Below the pieces are notes generated by a model that saw only the letters and a program-made list of their open reading frames with translations, searched no databases and was not told where the DNA came from. Shown piece by piece: positions 1 to 12,815 of a DNA stretch of 64,000 bases (within the stretch, counting starts at the first letter, position 1; each line of letters starts with the position of its first letter). Position numbers and translations under genes: made by a program. Origin of the DNA: Circinella umbellata (taxonomy: Eukaryota > Mucoromycota > Mucoromycetes > Mucorales > Lichtheimiaceae); the NCBI GenBank assembly GCA_025093555.1, contig JAIWNF010000002.1, positions 310,001-374,000 of the forward strand, in the 5' to 3' direction.

Positions 1-1510
1 ACAGGACGGAAGAATTGCCAAATTTAGTAAAAAAGAATTTCATGTCAAGATATTTTTATACAGTTTCTACATGACAGAAAGACAGACCGTTTAAAAGTGT
101 CCAGGTCAAGGGACCTGCTACAACAAACATTAATAAAATTAAGCGTAGTCTATTTTTTTGCAGGGAGAATGAATGATGAAGGATCGGTACATAGCAACCC
201 AGTTGATTGTTGAGCCTTTTTTTTATGTTACTATGATAGACTTCATATGTTGTTACTACGCAGTATACTGATACAATATCTACTTTGAGTTCTCTTTAAT
301 ATAGTTTAGTTAAAACTTTTTATTTACTAAAATGTTTATGTATTTTGTATACTGCCCATTAATGTACACAACACGGCTATTGTTATCGTATCATCCGAAA
401 AAAAAAACCTTTTGATTATGTACGTACTTGTTTTCTAATAATTTTAAGAGATGGGTTAATTATGATAAAGTAGTGAAAAATATCAGCAAAACTACGAACA
501 GTCGTTAAAAGCATAAAGAATTAATGGAATATACATCAATAAGAAAAACCAGACTGACGGATAAATAACATGTACCTAATCACATTTGCACGAACACAAA
601 CAGATGCAAAAAAATGTACGTACCGGAAAGAAAGCCTTATATATCAACTGTTCTTATTATATATTATTGCTTGTTGCACCAGAGAGAACGGATAATAAAA
701 ACCACAAAGTTCCTTTTTCAAGCAATAGCAACTAGCAAAAGGATATAAAAAGTACAAAACAACTCACTGTTTATCAATATAATATGTTATTTTTTCGATT
801 CTATTTTTTTTCACTTCCTTTTAAACTATCTCACTGCTCTCTTTATGATAAACTTAGATTCTATTTATACTATATGTTCAAGTTGCTTGTGTCTATTTTT
901 TTTATAAAAAGTGACATAACACAGTATTGACACATGGGAATCCCCCCCACATGCAAACAAACCCTCATGAAAGGTTACACCTGTTTTCGTGTAATCTATA
1001 GTTATATCCTTTTTGAGGTAATGTTCGACAAAAATAGCCCCTCATCTCATTTTCTTTTGTAACAGTAGACACACACACATATATATAGTTATCAAGAAAG
1101 TTAGACGATCAAAAGACATAGGGGGAAAAGAATAAATAACTAATGATTCCCTTGTATGTTTGAGATTTAACCTTAAAATGGCTCTTTTTCTACAAATAAG
1201 TGTATGTATACATTTTTATGTGTGTGTGTGTTGTGTTTAAAAGAGCCTGAGTATATTTTATTGTTTGTAAAATGAGGGTGTGATCAGAAAAGGAGTATTA
1301 ATTTAGTGCTTTTGTTGTTGCTGGCGATGTCGTTAACTATTATGCAAGTGTCCCGAGAAACCCGTAAACTATTTAAAAACTGATTTTTTTTTCATTGCTA
1401 GTGATCCTGGTAACGTTCCCTTTTCTCTTTTTTTTTACACTTCTTTTTTTTTCCTCTTTTATTAGCCCCCATCGATAATCTATCGTCTATTATTTTTATA
1501 TATTGAAATA
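1..1510. other. No gene recognised (upstream of the Kre9-like gene)
   Basis: AT-rich sequence without an open frame of useful length on either strand. It holds poly-T and pyrimidine tracts just before the gene at 1511, as expected of a fungal promoter, and a short TG-repeat near 1220. I saw no tRNA or rRNA signature. Confidence 0.6.
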
Positions 1511-2323
1511 ATGAAACTTCTTTTTATTCAAGTCTTTTTGTGTATGTTTGTGGGGTTCGTGTCTAGTCAAACACAAGGGGATGCAGGTATAGCCATCAAC
1601 GCTCCTGCCCGCGGTGTAAGATACTTTTTATTTTTTGTTCTACTCAAAAAAACATAATAGTATTGCATTTGTTACTAAACTAAAATCAATTTATTACTTG
1701 ATTGTTATTCGGTTACATGTTTGCCATTATACATAGACTGTATGGAATGCTGGTAAAACTGAACAAGTTGCCTGGTAAAGCGTCGCTCCTTTCTATGTAT
1801 TACTATAAACATATATTATTATATCATTATATTATTATATCATTATATCATTATATCAAGCAGGAATATGGAAACCAATTAGTGAAGAAAATTTTTCCCA
1901 TAATCCCTAAAGAAAAAATGTAAAGAGCAAACAAAAAATACTAATATAACAAGTTATTATATATATAGGACTGTACACGATAATACCGTCAGCGAAATAC
2001 AGACTGTTGAACTACGCCAGGGTGGTTCTGCTAACCTTCAAATTGTCGGCGTTGTTGGATCAAATCTTCCCGTATCCGATGCTACGGGTCAATGGCAATG
2101 GAACATACCAGTGGATACAAAGACTGATGCTAGTTGTATGTATTATGGATCATTATGGATTAAAGAGAGGGAGGAGTTCATGTATAAAGAAAAACAGTTT
2201 GATGATTTTGACTGAGATTATAGTGATGATCATGTTTTGTCGTAAATAATAATATAGAAAAATATGAAATTGGGATATATTATAACAATAACAATACGCT
2301 GACAATAATAATAATTAATCACC

Positions 2324-2359
<36 letters not shown>

Positions 2360-2600
2360 TGTATTGGTGTTCAAGAGTAACAAAGGTGAAACTTATTCCG
2401 ATTATTTCACTATCATGGCGGCTGACCCAGAAACCATCGCAAGTGCCAGTAGTGCAGCAGCAGCTGCTTCTGCTAACGCTACGGGTCCCGAATCAGCAGC
2501 TGAAACTGATGGTTCGGAAGCATCAACTATATATAACAGAATGGCTTTATCTTTAGCAGGGTTATCCATTATTGCTGCTACGGGCACTCTTCTACTCTAG
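1511..2600 (+). CDS. Small secreted GPI-anchored protein with Kre9/Knh1-like N-terminal domain
   Basis: Four exons: 1511-1615, 1737-1774, 1969-2135, 2359-2600, giving 183 residues. Residues 1-20 (MKLLFIQVFLCMFVGFVSSQ) are a clear signal peptide. Residues about 27-122 match the Ig-like domain of the yeast cell-wall synthesis Kre9/Knh1 family: a start like APARGTVWNAGKTEQVAW, a middle beginning VELRQGGSANLQIVGVVGSN, then QWQWNIP and an end near SDYFTI. A Ser/Ala-rich spacer follows, and the last ~20 residues are hydrophobic behind a Ser/Asn-containing site, as for GPI attachment. The GTATGT donor at 2136 is the only one that keeps frame into exon 4. The long third intron ends in a (TA)n tract. 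Such proteins sit at the plasma membrane or wall; the exact role is unknown. There is no Ser/Thr-rich stalk of the length seen in large wall proteins. Confidence 0.88.
2325..2356. repeat. (TA)n microsatellite in intron 3 of the Kre9-like gene
   Basis: An uninterrupted TA dinucleotide run of about 32 nt lies immediately before the TAG acceptor of the intron. It supplies the 3' end of the intron and may vary in length between strains. Confidence 0.9.
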
Positions 2601-3047
2601 ATTTTTTCGGCAACTTTTCTTTTTCTCAAGTCTTAAAATACCATTATCATTTATTTTATTATCAACATAACCGATCCACACACATATAAACATGTACACA
2701 TGTATAACAAACATGTCGAAAAAAGACACAGAACAGTAGTAATAATAATATATATTACTTGGCAATAAAATGTAATAATGTTAATTACAACTATAAACCG
2801 CACAAAGAAGCATAACTAATTCTCGATTTGTTCAACATGTACCATTGCGTTCTTTTGTTTGTTTTTTTTTTGGGGGGGGGGACTGGATTGAGAGTAATGG
2901 GATCGGAGACCTCTTATTTCTTTAAGCCAATCTCGGATCAAATTCTGATAATATATTTACATAAAAATGATGATGGTGGTGGCACACATTATATGTTTTC
3001 ACTTGTAATTGTGCTTCTCTCTCGAAAATATACATAGTATTCTCTTC
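2601..3047. other. Convergent intergenic region, no gene
   Basis: This 447-nt gap separates the 3' ends of the Kre9-like gene and Med4. It contains a run of T followed by ten G residues near 2865-2881. Nothing else is recognisable; it probably carries both 3' UTRs. Confidence 0.6.
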
Positions 3048-4037
3048 TTATGATGCCAAATCTGGATTAAGATCAAGAATCCAAAATGGATCACCTTGTG
3101 TTTCTTCTGTAACAGGAGCTGCACCAGGTCTTGCTCCTGCCTTATCTTCTTCTGCGGACATTTCACTATCTGAGCTTTCAACTATATTTGCAAGAAACAA
3201 AAGTACAGCGTTAATAAAAGGAAAAAAATGGTCGTAATCACATTCACATTTTTTATAACATCATGAAAAAGAATGACAACTTACATTGGTCTTCTTGACC
3301 AGTATGTTGTACACCACCACGTTGTCGATAAATAAGACCTCGTCGCATTTGTTCTTCATCAGGGTATGGTTTTTCAAACACTTTAGCATCTGCACTGGCT
3401 AAATCGAAACCAGGTGGGGCTGATGTATATTTAGCGAGTTTAGATGAATAGGAAAGGATATCTTTGAAATCCACATTGGCTACAATAAATCGATAATTTA
3501 GAAGGGGGAAATGTAAGTGGTATGTAAAATTAAAAAACACACTTCTTTCTCCAATAATATATATGGATTAGAGTATATTTACATTGTTCAGCATAATGGA
3601 TAGCTTTTAGTTCTTTAGAAGCTCCAGTCAAATCTTCTTCCAACCCTTCACGTGCCGTATTTAGTTGTTTGACAAGATCTAAAAGTGCTTGCTGATGTCG
3701 TTGAATGTCATCTTGTACTTTTGTAATGCTTCGTTGTCGTGTCTGATGCTTTTCAACTAAAAACAAATTATATAAAATATAATATGTCAATACATATATA
3801 CCTCGAGACCGCCTTATCGATTTTTTTTATATAAAAAAAAGAAAAGCATGCCATTTTACTTTGTTCAAGGGCTGATTGTAATCGATTGTCAACGTCCACG
3901 ATGCGTTTTACTAGTTGATCTGGGTTACTCGTAGTCGTATTTTCAGCAATAGTTGTGAGTGATTGAAAGAATTGACGTGTTAAATCAGAATACTCTGTAA
4001 GTAAATTGCCAACTTGATCGCGTAAAGAAAGAGACAT
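3048..4037 (-). CDS. MED4: Mediator complex subunit 4 (Med4)
   Basis: Four exons on the minus strand: 3860-4037, 3583-3756, 3285-3479, 3048-3181, giving 226 residues. Med4 is part of the middle module of Mediator, which links activators to RNA polymerase II in the nucleus. The N-terminal 120 residues are helical and heptad-like (LVKRIVDVDNRLQSALEQ, then the DDIQRHQQALLDLVKQL stretch), as in the Med4 coiled coil that pairs with Med9. The centre has the family's YSSKLAKYTSAPPGF segment, and the end is acidic and closes with DPFWILDLNPDL, like other Med4 tails. I chose the ATG at 4037 because it gives the usual MSLSLRDQ start; an in-frame ATG at 4166 would run nearly into the divergent neighbour. 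Confidence 0.92.
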
Positions 4038-4187
4038 TGTGCGTATTATATGTCTGTGTATATTGTAAAAGGAAAAAATCCTTAATGTGCTTGCTGAGTT
4101 GCTTTTTTTTTTTGTTTGAATGTTTGCTGTTGAAAATTGAGGTACTCTTTTTTCATTTTCATGCATAAAAATAAATAATAAGAAAAC
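4038..4187. promoter_or_regulatory. Shared divergent promoter of Med4 and the FRA10AC1-like gene
   Basis: Only 150 nt separate the two start codons, so both promoters must lie here or overlap the flanking exons. It contains poly-T/poly-A tracts (near 4107 and 4167). No defined operator could be read. Confidence 0.5.
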
Positions 4188-5238
4188 ATGAGCTCGTCTT
4201 CAATCAAGCCCATGTTTCGTAACGATCTTCATGGTGTCGATGCAGTATGTTTATTAAAACAAATTCTATTTTTGTCTTATAGATATTAAATACGCACATG
4301 TATACATATATAAACCAACTCACGGGATCCATTTAGTATACTCGACATAAACGATTAATCCAAAACTATGTTTTGCATTATGGCAAGAAACCTGAACTAC
4401 CCAATCGTTCTGGTCGAACTGAATATGATATTATTCGAGATCATCACAAGTAAAAACATTTAAAGCTATAGTGATTGAATAATAGCAAAACTAAATAACA
4501 CTCATGTCATCTCAAAAATATAGATTCATACGATCGGACGATGAAGACGATCAACAAGGAAGTTGGGAACAACGTGTAGCAAAAAAGTACTATGACACGT
4601 TATTTAAAGAATATGCATTATGTGAACTTAAGTATTATAAAGAAGGTAAAATTGCCTTACGATGGCGTACACAACGCGAAGTTGTTCATGGAAAAGGTAA
4701 AGCCTAATATAATTCAACAGAGAGCAAGGAAATAATATGCTCACAGAAATGACATTGTTTATATTTTCATGCAGGACAATTTGTATGTGCATCCACACGA
4801 TGTGATAACACCGATGATTTAAAAAGCTGGGAGGTCAACTTTGGATATATAGAAAATGGAGAGAAAAAAAATGAATTAGTTAAAGTACGATTATGTCCTG
4901 ATTGTTCATATCGGTTAAATTACAAGACACAAAAGCGACAAGCCAAAAATAAGGAAACAGAACAAAAGCGACGACGACGAGCAACTACTGATGATGATGA
5001 TGATGATGTTGAACGACAAAGTCGACGACGACGAAGGAAGCATCACCATGACAATGAGGATTCTAATGATAAGCACAGTACATCGGATCAGGAAAATAGC
5101 GATGACTCGGAAGAACAAGATGAACAAAGAAAAGAAGAAAAAGGAGCATCATCCATATGGAGTAAACCAATGGAAACCAAGAAAGAAAAAACCAAAGAAG
5201 AAGAATTTGAAGATTATTTTGCTGATCTATTACAATAA
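4188..5238 (+). CDS. FRA10AC1-family protein, spliceosome-associated
   Basis: Four exons: 4188-4244, 4337-4449, 4524-4696, 4775-5238, giving 268 residues. The family is nuclear and in other eukaryotes is associated with spliceosomes; the molecular activity is not known. Matching blocks in order are QNYVLHYG near residue 30, YDIIRDHHKFIRSDDEDD, SWEQRVAKKYYDTLFKEYAL, ALRWRTQREVVHGKGQFVCA, DDLKSWEVNFGYIENGEKK and LVKVRLCPDCSYRLNY. Two CxxxxC/CxxC-type cysteine pairs (around residues 120 and 158) look like a small zinc-binding unit. After residue 165 the protein becomes a long charged tail of Arg/Lys and Asp/Glu runs, more extended than in animals, and ends EEEFEDYFADLLQ. Its start lies 150 nt from that of Med4 and its 3' end is 193 nt from that of eIF3l. 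Confidence 0.93.
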
Positions 5239-5431
5239 TAAAACCATTATCATACATTATCATTTATATATATCTCGATTGGAAGAGGAACATGAACAAT
5301 AAATGAATAAAGAAGAGAGAAATGTGTTGTTGTTTTTTCTCTTACAGTTTTATTGAATGGCATAAGAAAAAACGTGAGGGGGGATGGAAAGATGTAAAAA
5401 AACGGGAAGAGACAAAAAAAAAACTTTTTAT

Positions 5432-7720
5432 TTATGCCCGCTGTTCTAAGCTGGCAACGATATCTTCGCAACGGTTAATATTGCGCAAGAACCAATCTGC
5501 ATAACGACGACCAACCTTGCTTTCAGCAATATGTACGACATCTTGTTTCAGACAGAAATCCAAATCAGAAGTAGGCAAATATTCACCATCCAACAAGTCA
5601 CCACTGACCCATTTGATTTGACGAGACTTTTGCTTGAATACCAACAATTGCATCTTTAATTCTTCAGGGTCCATTTCTAAAAACTTGGCCAACTTATCGA
5701 CACCCATGGTTGTATAAAGTTTCATAAATGATCGAAGAGTAGGAAGCTTAATTTGGTTTTTAATATCCGTTACAAAGATCTTCATATAGGTTTGGTAGGG
5801 ATCCTATATATATATATTATCATGAACGATATTTGTTTAGTGGAATGCATATGTATAGAAAGAACAATGAATATAATACGAGAAATATAAAAACTTACAG
5901 CACGTGGTGTACCGTCAAGACGTCCTGAAGCAGAAATGAACTTGGGGCAAGCATGTTGGAACAATTCTTCGAAAATGGGAATACCTTCATCACTGATTAA
6001 AAAATATAGATACTTATCAGCAAAAAACCCATACATGCGCATACAAATACACATACATATACTCATAATAATTATATACATTTTATTTTATCTAAAGCTT
6101 ACCCTTTTTGCATCTTTGAAATATGTTCACCGTATTTTTCCCGTAATTGAGAATGAATGTTTTCATCGAGGCGAGTAGGGCAAAGAGCAATACACATGGC
6201 CAACAAGGCATACATTTGATCACTCTTTCGTGCAAGTTGTTCGGATTGATATGATCTGCTGTGATAGGGCTTAGTACGTTGAAGGAAGGAGAGGACGTTG
6301 GAGAATGCCTTGATGGCGTCAGCATAGCGACGCATCATCATGTATGCGAAACCAACATAATAATAAGCGGTGACATGGCATGCTGTTACGCGGGCAAACA
6401 ATGCCTAAATATAATAACCAATAAAGTTTAATATGTATACATAAATAACTTCAATTATCCATCATTTCCTCTGTTCTAATTTACCTTTTTGTTCAAAACA
6501 ACATTATCCATCATCTTTAAAGCAAGAACGAAATCACCCATTAAACAGTTAACACGAAGCAAGCCAATAATGGAAAAGTAACCAAGATTCTTGTACAAAG
6601 GTCGGGCACCATATTCACCAGCAGCTTCCCTATTTATCGACACGACAACAAATTAATTATTCATTGGCAACACATATTTACATATAATATACATAATTAA
6701 ATTTCACAATTTTCTTACATCATATCGCCACCCTTTTTGCTAACAAGAAGTTGTTCATTGATACGTGACTTTTGAATGAATGAATACAAAACGTTAAGAA
6801 CACTATAAGTACTCCAGATTTGAGGGTTATCACGAAGTAAAGCGATTTCTTCTTCAGACTTATTCTTGAGACGATCACGGTAGTTACTGAAGGATTGGAA
6901 TTGATAGATGAATTCGTCAATGATATCCCACAACCATTGATTAGGCAATTCAAGATTAACAGGGCCTTCCGAGTCTAATACAATAAATAAGAACATATCA
7001 GATCGCATAATTCCAATTTCTTTTTCTTTCTAACGAAACATGTGTATCTTTTGTTTGTTTTTTTTTAAATAGCAGCAAAAAAACATACTCAAGATGTAGT
7101 TGAACAAATCGCAGTAATTCTCATAGGATCGGAATCGGTGTTCAAGAGTGGGTGTTAAACGACCATAAATATGACGATAATAAAGTTCACGATACAATGT
7201 CAAAAACACTTCGTCTATAATTCATTCATTTTATATAAATGTCAATTAGTTTGTTTGTTCTTTTCTCGTTTTCAAATGTTAAGTTTTGTAAAACAATCAT
7301 TTTGTGTTTTTTTTATATACCATTGTTAACGAGTGGTGCAATGAGTTCGGCTTCAGGCCAGGGTTGCTTTGTATAATATTTGTCAGTTAACTTGTTAAAT
7401 GAAGTATCATAAACATTATGCAATTCGTAAACGTTGTTCTCGAGAACATTACGATAAAAGAATGAAATAAAATTGCGAACACCGTCTGGGATCTGAACAG
7501 CTGCAGGTTGTTGATTTACGACGACTAATATGTATGTATCAAATATTATTTTAGTTATAAGATATATACCTCATTTTATGACAAATCATCTAGGTTGAAT
7601 TATTTTATTACCTTCGTCATTGAAACCATCTTCAAGATCAGCATTACGTGAATAACGTGCTTGAGCAACGAGCTCGACCTCTGCGACCAAATCGTCTTCT
7701 TCGAATGCGTCGTTATACAT
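5432..7720 (-). CDS. Translation initiation factor eIF3 subunit L
   Basis: Eight exons on the minus strand: 7612-7720, 7321-7524, 7089-7214, 6719-6974, 6485-6629, 6103-6404, 5899-5992, 5432-5803, giving 535 residues, the usual family length. eIF3l belongs to the PCI-domain octamer of eIF3, which binds the 40S subunit during initiation. Typical blocks are [92 protein letters not shown] and the PCI winged-helix part with [19 protein letters not shown] near residue 430. Subunit L is absent from baker's yeast but common in other fungi. All eight junctions keep phase. The acidic start ([16 protein letters not shown]) is normal for the family. Confidence 0.97.
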
Positions 7721-8219
7721 GGTTCGATATATGAGTAGAGTGAACGCGGAGTGAAACTAGCCAACAAAAAAAATCGACCTGCACACCTTTTCTTTTTCCT
7801 CTTAATAAGCCACACACTCACCGACGTGATTAACTGCACCGAAAATCTATCTCAAAAATTTAATATGATTACATTTGAAAGAATATTAGACTTTACTTAT
7901 GATAGTTTACTATGATATTAAATGATGATACAATATTTGGTAGAAATATTTATTAATGTTATTATTATAGTTATTATTAAAAAGCCAAAGACAACAGGGA
8001 AATTTCATATATCAACTAAAAAAAAAAAAAAAAACATGACAAAAACTAAAGGAAAAAAACTCTAATAATAAAAGAAGAATAAGATAGAAGATAGAATATA
8101 ATAATTATGAAATGGAATATTATGGAACTGATTGTACAAGCAAATTTAGAGCCATGGCTTTTTTTTATAATATATAAGTTATGCAAATTACCACCCTCTG
8201 TTTCTCTTTTTTTTTACTC
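7721..8219. other. Intergenic region between eIF3l and the C2-domain gene
   Basis: About 500 nt, AT-rich, with a poly-A tract near 8018. It holds the eIF3l promoter at its left side and the 3' end of the C2 gene at its right. No gene is seen. Confidence 0.6.
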
Positions 8220-10052
8220 CTAATAGGGAGGGTAGCCAGGTTGTGGAGGATAACCTTGACCGGGACGAGGTTGAGGAGGACCTTGATGATGATTATAAAG
8301 GGGTTGTGGTGGATAATGTCCACCAGGTGGTCCAGGTGGAGGTGGCCCAGAGGGATAATGATTTTGTGGTTGTGGTGTTGGAAATGATGATGGTGGTCCT
8401 TGTTGAAAATGTTCAGGAGGATAATTTGGTAATGGTTTGGGTGGATAACTTGTCGGAGGATAACCTAATAAAGAAATCATCACATCATTAATATTGTTAA
8501 TAACATAAACAAACCATTTTTAATTAATTCTATACTATAAATGATTTCCATTATTTACCGTTATTGTACGACGGAGGAGGTCGAGATTGAGGTGGAGGTG
8601 GTCCACCACCAGGGCGATAAGGTGCTGACAAGAGCGGAGCACCCATAGATTGATTAGGTGAACCTTGTGGTGGTAAAGGTCGAGGTTGTGGACTATTACT
8701 AAATGAAGTAGGTGGTGGTTTTCCAGTTGAAGTACGCCATCCACCCGACACAGCAACAGATGAATTAGTAGAAGAAGGTGTTGAAGGGGCAGGAATAGCT
8801 TGTGCTGCTGCTACTGGATGATGAGGCGTTCCCATAGAATGTTGTTGTGGGGTAAGTGGTGGAGGGATACCCAATGGTTGATGCTGTTGTAGTTGCTGAG
8901 GTGGTAATGGTCGTGGCGCAGCGAATCCACCAGGTTGGGCGTGATGTGGAGGAGGTTGAGTGAAGGGTGGACCAGCCCCAAGAGGTGGTGGGCGTGGCGA
9001 TGCATTTACAGGCATATGTGGTGCTGAGGCTGAATGCATGGGAGGACGAGGTCGAGCTGGAAATTGACTTGGCATGGGAGGACGTGCAAATGATACACCA
9101 CCTGCCATGTGAGGAGGACGTGGATGGCCAAATCGTGTGGGCTGTCGTCTTGGCGGAGGATTCTAATAATAATTATATATCAAGTTGAAACTGTAAATAT
9201 AAATTCTAATTCCTTCTGTAACGTTGTAAAAAGATGATGATTATATTTACAGCTGAGTAAAACGTTAATTCCAAATATACATCACCAGCTTCTTGGCCAC
9301 TTCGTGTCTTTAATGGAACCCAATCTATTTTCGCACCATTTTATGATTATTATTATTCTTGTCAAACATCTGGTGACCCCTCTCTCATATTCATTCATTG
9401 TTTACGTCTTTCCTTCTCCTTCCTAAAGAGCCCCCTAACTATAATTGCTATTACTATTTACCATCTGATTCTCCTGTTTTAAGCACATTAGTTAAATCAA
9501 TTGATCCTTCACAGATAATTTGATCACCATTTTGTGGATTTTCACTTAATACTTGAACCGCCATAACATTATATCCATGAGGAATAGGCATATTGACCTA
9601 ACATTATATTAGAATAGATAAATGTATTACTTTTATGCTAACTCCATCCTCCTCGAATTTCTTTGTATAAAATACATACCTGATCATCCCATGTTGGATT
9701 GCGATTACCCTGAGTATCTGTCCTGGTTCGTTTTGCAACATTGGCTACTTTAAACACACAAAAGGAGTTGAGGTTGCCAGCAACCTTAAATACATAAAAA
9801 TGAGCTCAAGTTAATAAAGAGAGTATCCAATTTTTTTTCGAGAAAAATAACGTCGCTTTTGTTATTATACTTCTAATATTAGTCAAAACTGATCCTGTGT
9901 ATACCTTGGGCAAGTTTTCCTGATATTATTATTATTCATTTTTATCATTAATACATGATTCCTCAAATTTTCGAATGTCTAAAAAGAGAAGGATTATTTA
10001 CCGCTTCAAGGGCTACAACTGCCAATTCACCAATTACTCTTGGTTGAGCCAT
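8220..10052 (-). CDS. C2-domain protein with long proline-rich tail, Inn1/Fic1-like
   Basis: Six exons on the minus strand: 10002-10052, 9680-9784, 9462-9597, 9251-9324, 8559-9162, 8220-8464, giving 404 residues. Residues 5-122 form a C2 domain (GELAVVALEA, then FCVFKVANVAKRTRTDTQG, PTWDDQVNMPI, a VLSENPQNGDQIICEGSIDL stretch and VPLKTRSGQEAGDVYLELTF). The remaining 280 residues are mostly Pro, with Gln, Gly, Ser and His, and many PxxP and PPPP motifs. The architecture matches fungal ingression proteins Inn1/Fic1, where the C2 part acts at the division site and PxxP motifs bind SH3 partners such as Cyk3/Hof1 types. The orthology is inferred from architecture; other fungal C2 proteins of unknown role look similar. 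The tail ends in repeats of the form GYPPQ. Confidence 0.85.
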
Positions 10053-11914
10053 TTAGATTGCTTTAAAGGGCAATGTATAGGTAATAAAAAAGTAGGAGAG
10101 GGTTGGGCGGTGAGGAAAAAAAAGTGAAAGGCTTTTGAAAAGGAAGAAAGTAGAACGAAAGGGCTTGTTTCTTTTTTTTTTTTGTTTCTCTCGAGTCCCC
10201 GCAAGAGGAAAAAATAACTTCCAAGCAGGTAAACTCGTGTTAAGTTTACACCATAAACCACTACTACACTCTTTCGTATCTCCAGAGTGGTTACTATATT
10301 TGGTTTAGTTTACTCTCCGTTTTACTTCATTTTTTGTTAAAAATACAAAGAGCATAAATAATTGATCAGGTTACATAAACTAATAATTTGTGCCTGGATC
10401 AAAAGAAATCAAAGGCAAAGCAATAGAATGCGTTTTGTTTACTTCTCAAAAGTTATTATCTTATATCGCTCTATTGCTGCCCTTCTTTTCGTCATCATTA
10501 TACCCAGCAGGTTAACTTTTCCTCATATAATTTCAGGTAACATCAAATAAAAAAGGAGTTGCGGAAAAAAAAAGAAAGATAATAATAGAACAAGCACGTA
10601 TTATTAAATAGTTTTGGAGCACAGACTTTTCTTATATTAACTCTTTTGTGTCCAATCTTCGATGCTTCCATCAAAAGTCAATCAATTGTCTGTTATTTGA
10701 TATCTCCATTTAGGCTTGAATTCCAGATAGAACGAGAAGGTTTTTATTGCTTATTTCAATAGACAATAAAAAAATTATATTGCATTTCTATTATTATCGT
10801 TATGCCATAAATATCATTGATCATCGTTGACTGGAGATATATAGTCATTTCATTATTTTGCTCGGGGTGTTACTTTCTTTCTTCTAGCTTTCTTGAAAAG
10901 GATCGATAACTCGTTGGTTGGTAGATCAATTGCTCGAGTGAGTACAAAAAATTAAAACTTCGGATATATGTTTATTATTATTCTGCCAACAAGTTATATA
11001 GAAACCAAACTTGGGGATTTTTTTTTTTTTAAAAAAAAATAAGAATTATTAACATGTTCATATACTACGACTGGATAATTTTCTCGAATGTAAAAGCTGG
11101 GCTAAAAAATTTTTTTTGGCACACTTTACATAATAGCGTGGCAAAAAATAGTAAACTTTATATTACTTTTTTTTATGCATTTTGGTCAAAAAATACTTTC
11201 ATACCTAAATTAGTGTCTAAATTAAATGATCCTTCCTCCAAAGAACCACACATTCAAAAGCTTGCTATTATTTTAATCTAATGAAATTTAGAACAATTAA
11301 TGGCTGGAATTGCCTGGGACCCATGCTTTGAAATAATATTATTTAATATCCTATCGATTGTACAATACATTGAATGATGATCGAAATTACCTGAATTATT
11401 ATACACTTTTCTTGTGTGACATTGCTGTTGTCATGGTAATAAACACACGTCCTATTGGATGACCACAATTACTATACCAAAATATACACTTTGTACATAA
11501 TCTACACCTTATTACCATAGCAATCAATATTATTAAAAAATTTCAAGAAATAATGTGTATGAAAAAACTGTTGAGTCAGAAGGATATTTAATTCTCGTTT
11601 TACTCATGGGGAAAATTGTGTGAAGGGAGAGGGCAAAGGGGAAGAAAGAAAAAAATCGGTGTATGTGTTGTGTGCATTTAGGGATCATTTGTAAGACAAA
11701 GCATGAGAGCTGTATATGTATAAAATGCTATATGTCTTTGTAAAAGTATGTGTGTGCATTTGGGGTGAGTGCATTTGATAAAAGTTAATATATATATATA
11801 TATATGTATAAACGGGTGTTTTATAAGAAAAGGGAGAAACGTGAAGGGTTTATTACTAGGTAAACAAAAAGAAAAGGGAAACAAATATATCAGATCGTAT
11901 TACTATTATCAAAT
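10053..11914. other. Gene-poor 1.9 kb between the C2-domain gene and RanBP1
   Basis: Frames at 10362-10550 and 11054-11281 are open by chance: they lack family resemblance and have AT-driven composition. The right side near 11640-11900 carries purine-rich stretches next to the RanBP1 3' end. I see no RNA gene. Confidence 0.55.
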
Positions 11915-12815
11915 TTATTCCTTCTTTTCTTCTTCCTTCTTTTCATCCTTTTCCTTCTTGCCAAGTTCAATATTGATCTTTTGAACTTCTTCGAACTTTT
12001 CCTTGAATTGGTTAGCGTTATCAGAGTTGGCAAAACGAATAGCCAAAGTTTCTGCCTTAGCTTCACCATCCGAAACATCAGCAAGTACGTTCCAAACCCA
12101 CGAACGGTCAGAACCAACGTTAGGAGAAAGAGACATTTCACTAGTGACGAAATGGTTGGCACAGACCTTATGTGTCTTATCACGACGCATCAACAAACGA
12201 ACCTTCTTGTTTTCTTTATGTTCCAAGAACTTCACATCACCAGTACCACGTTCCTTCCATTCTTTCAATTGCTTATCATAACGGAAAAGCTTGGCACGCC
12301 TAATATATTATTGATGTTTGCATAATTATGAGTTTTTTATTTTATTCCCATTTAAAAATAGCATTCGTTTCGCTTTCTCGAAAAAAGATGGTAAAACGTT
12401 ATATACACATATCCCTCACACATAGACCTCGCATATATATTCTGTCTCCCACAAAAGAAAGTTCATCTAGTATTGTCAACTTACATCTTGAACAAGACAT
12501 TTTCATCTTCTTCAAAGGTCTTTACTTCAACAGCTTCAAGTTTAACAACAGGTTCAAAGTGAACATCGGGAGAAGCTTCAACTTCTTCTTGCTAATTATA
12601 TATTTGAGAAAATTGTATTAGTTCTTCGCTCATCTTGGAATTCTCTTCTAAATGAGGCATTCCTTTTCCTTCCCGCTGTCCCTCATCTCCAACAAAAAAA
12701 AATCCAAGTCCTTTTTTATCATCCATTATTGATATTATCCATCCATTAACTCATCCACCGATTACTGTACCTGTTCTTCCTTTTGGACAGTCTTCTTCTC
12801 TTCGTTATCGGCCAT
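11915..12815 (-). CDS. Ran-binding protein 1 (RanBP1/Yrb1 type)
   Basis: Three exons on the minus strand: 12771-12815, 12485-12591, 11915-12299, giving 178 residues. RanBP1 binds Ran-GTP in the cytoplasm and assists RanGAP in releasing export and import complexes. The Ran-binding domain fills residues about 22-150: [93 protein letters not shown] and [20 protein letters not shown] are all family signatures. The protein ends in a Lys/Glu tail. The first exon encodes only the short charged leader [15 protein letters not shown], a normal arrangement for the family. Confidence 0.97.

Noticed and set aside
4991..5302. Plus-strand frame beginning with six Met
   Set aside because: It is a shifted reading of the Asp-rich tail of the FRA10AC1-like gene (GAT repeat read as ATG).
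8243..9188. Several plus-strand frames rich in Val, Asp and Met
   Set aside because: They are antisense readings of the proline-rich exons of the C2-domain gene.
12328..12621. Plus-strand frame of 97 residues
   Set aside because: It overlaps an intron and an exon of RanBP1 on the other strand and has no family resemblance.
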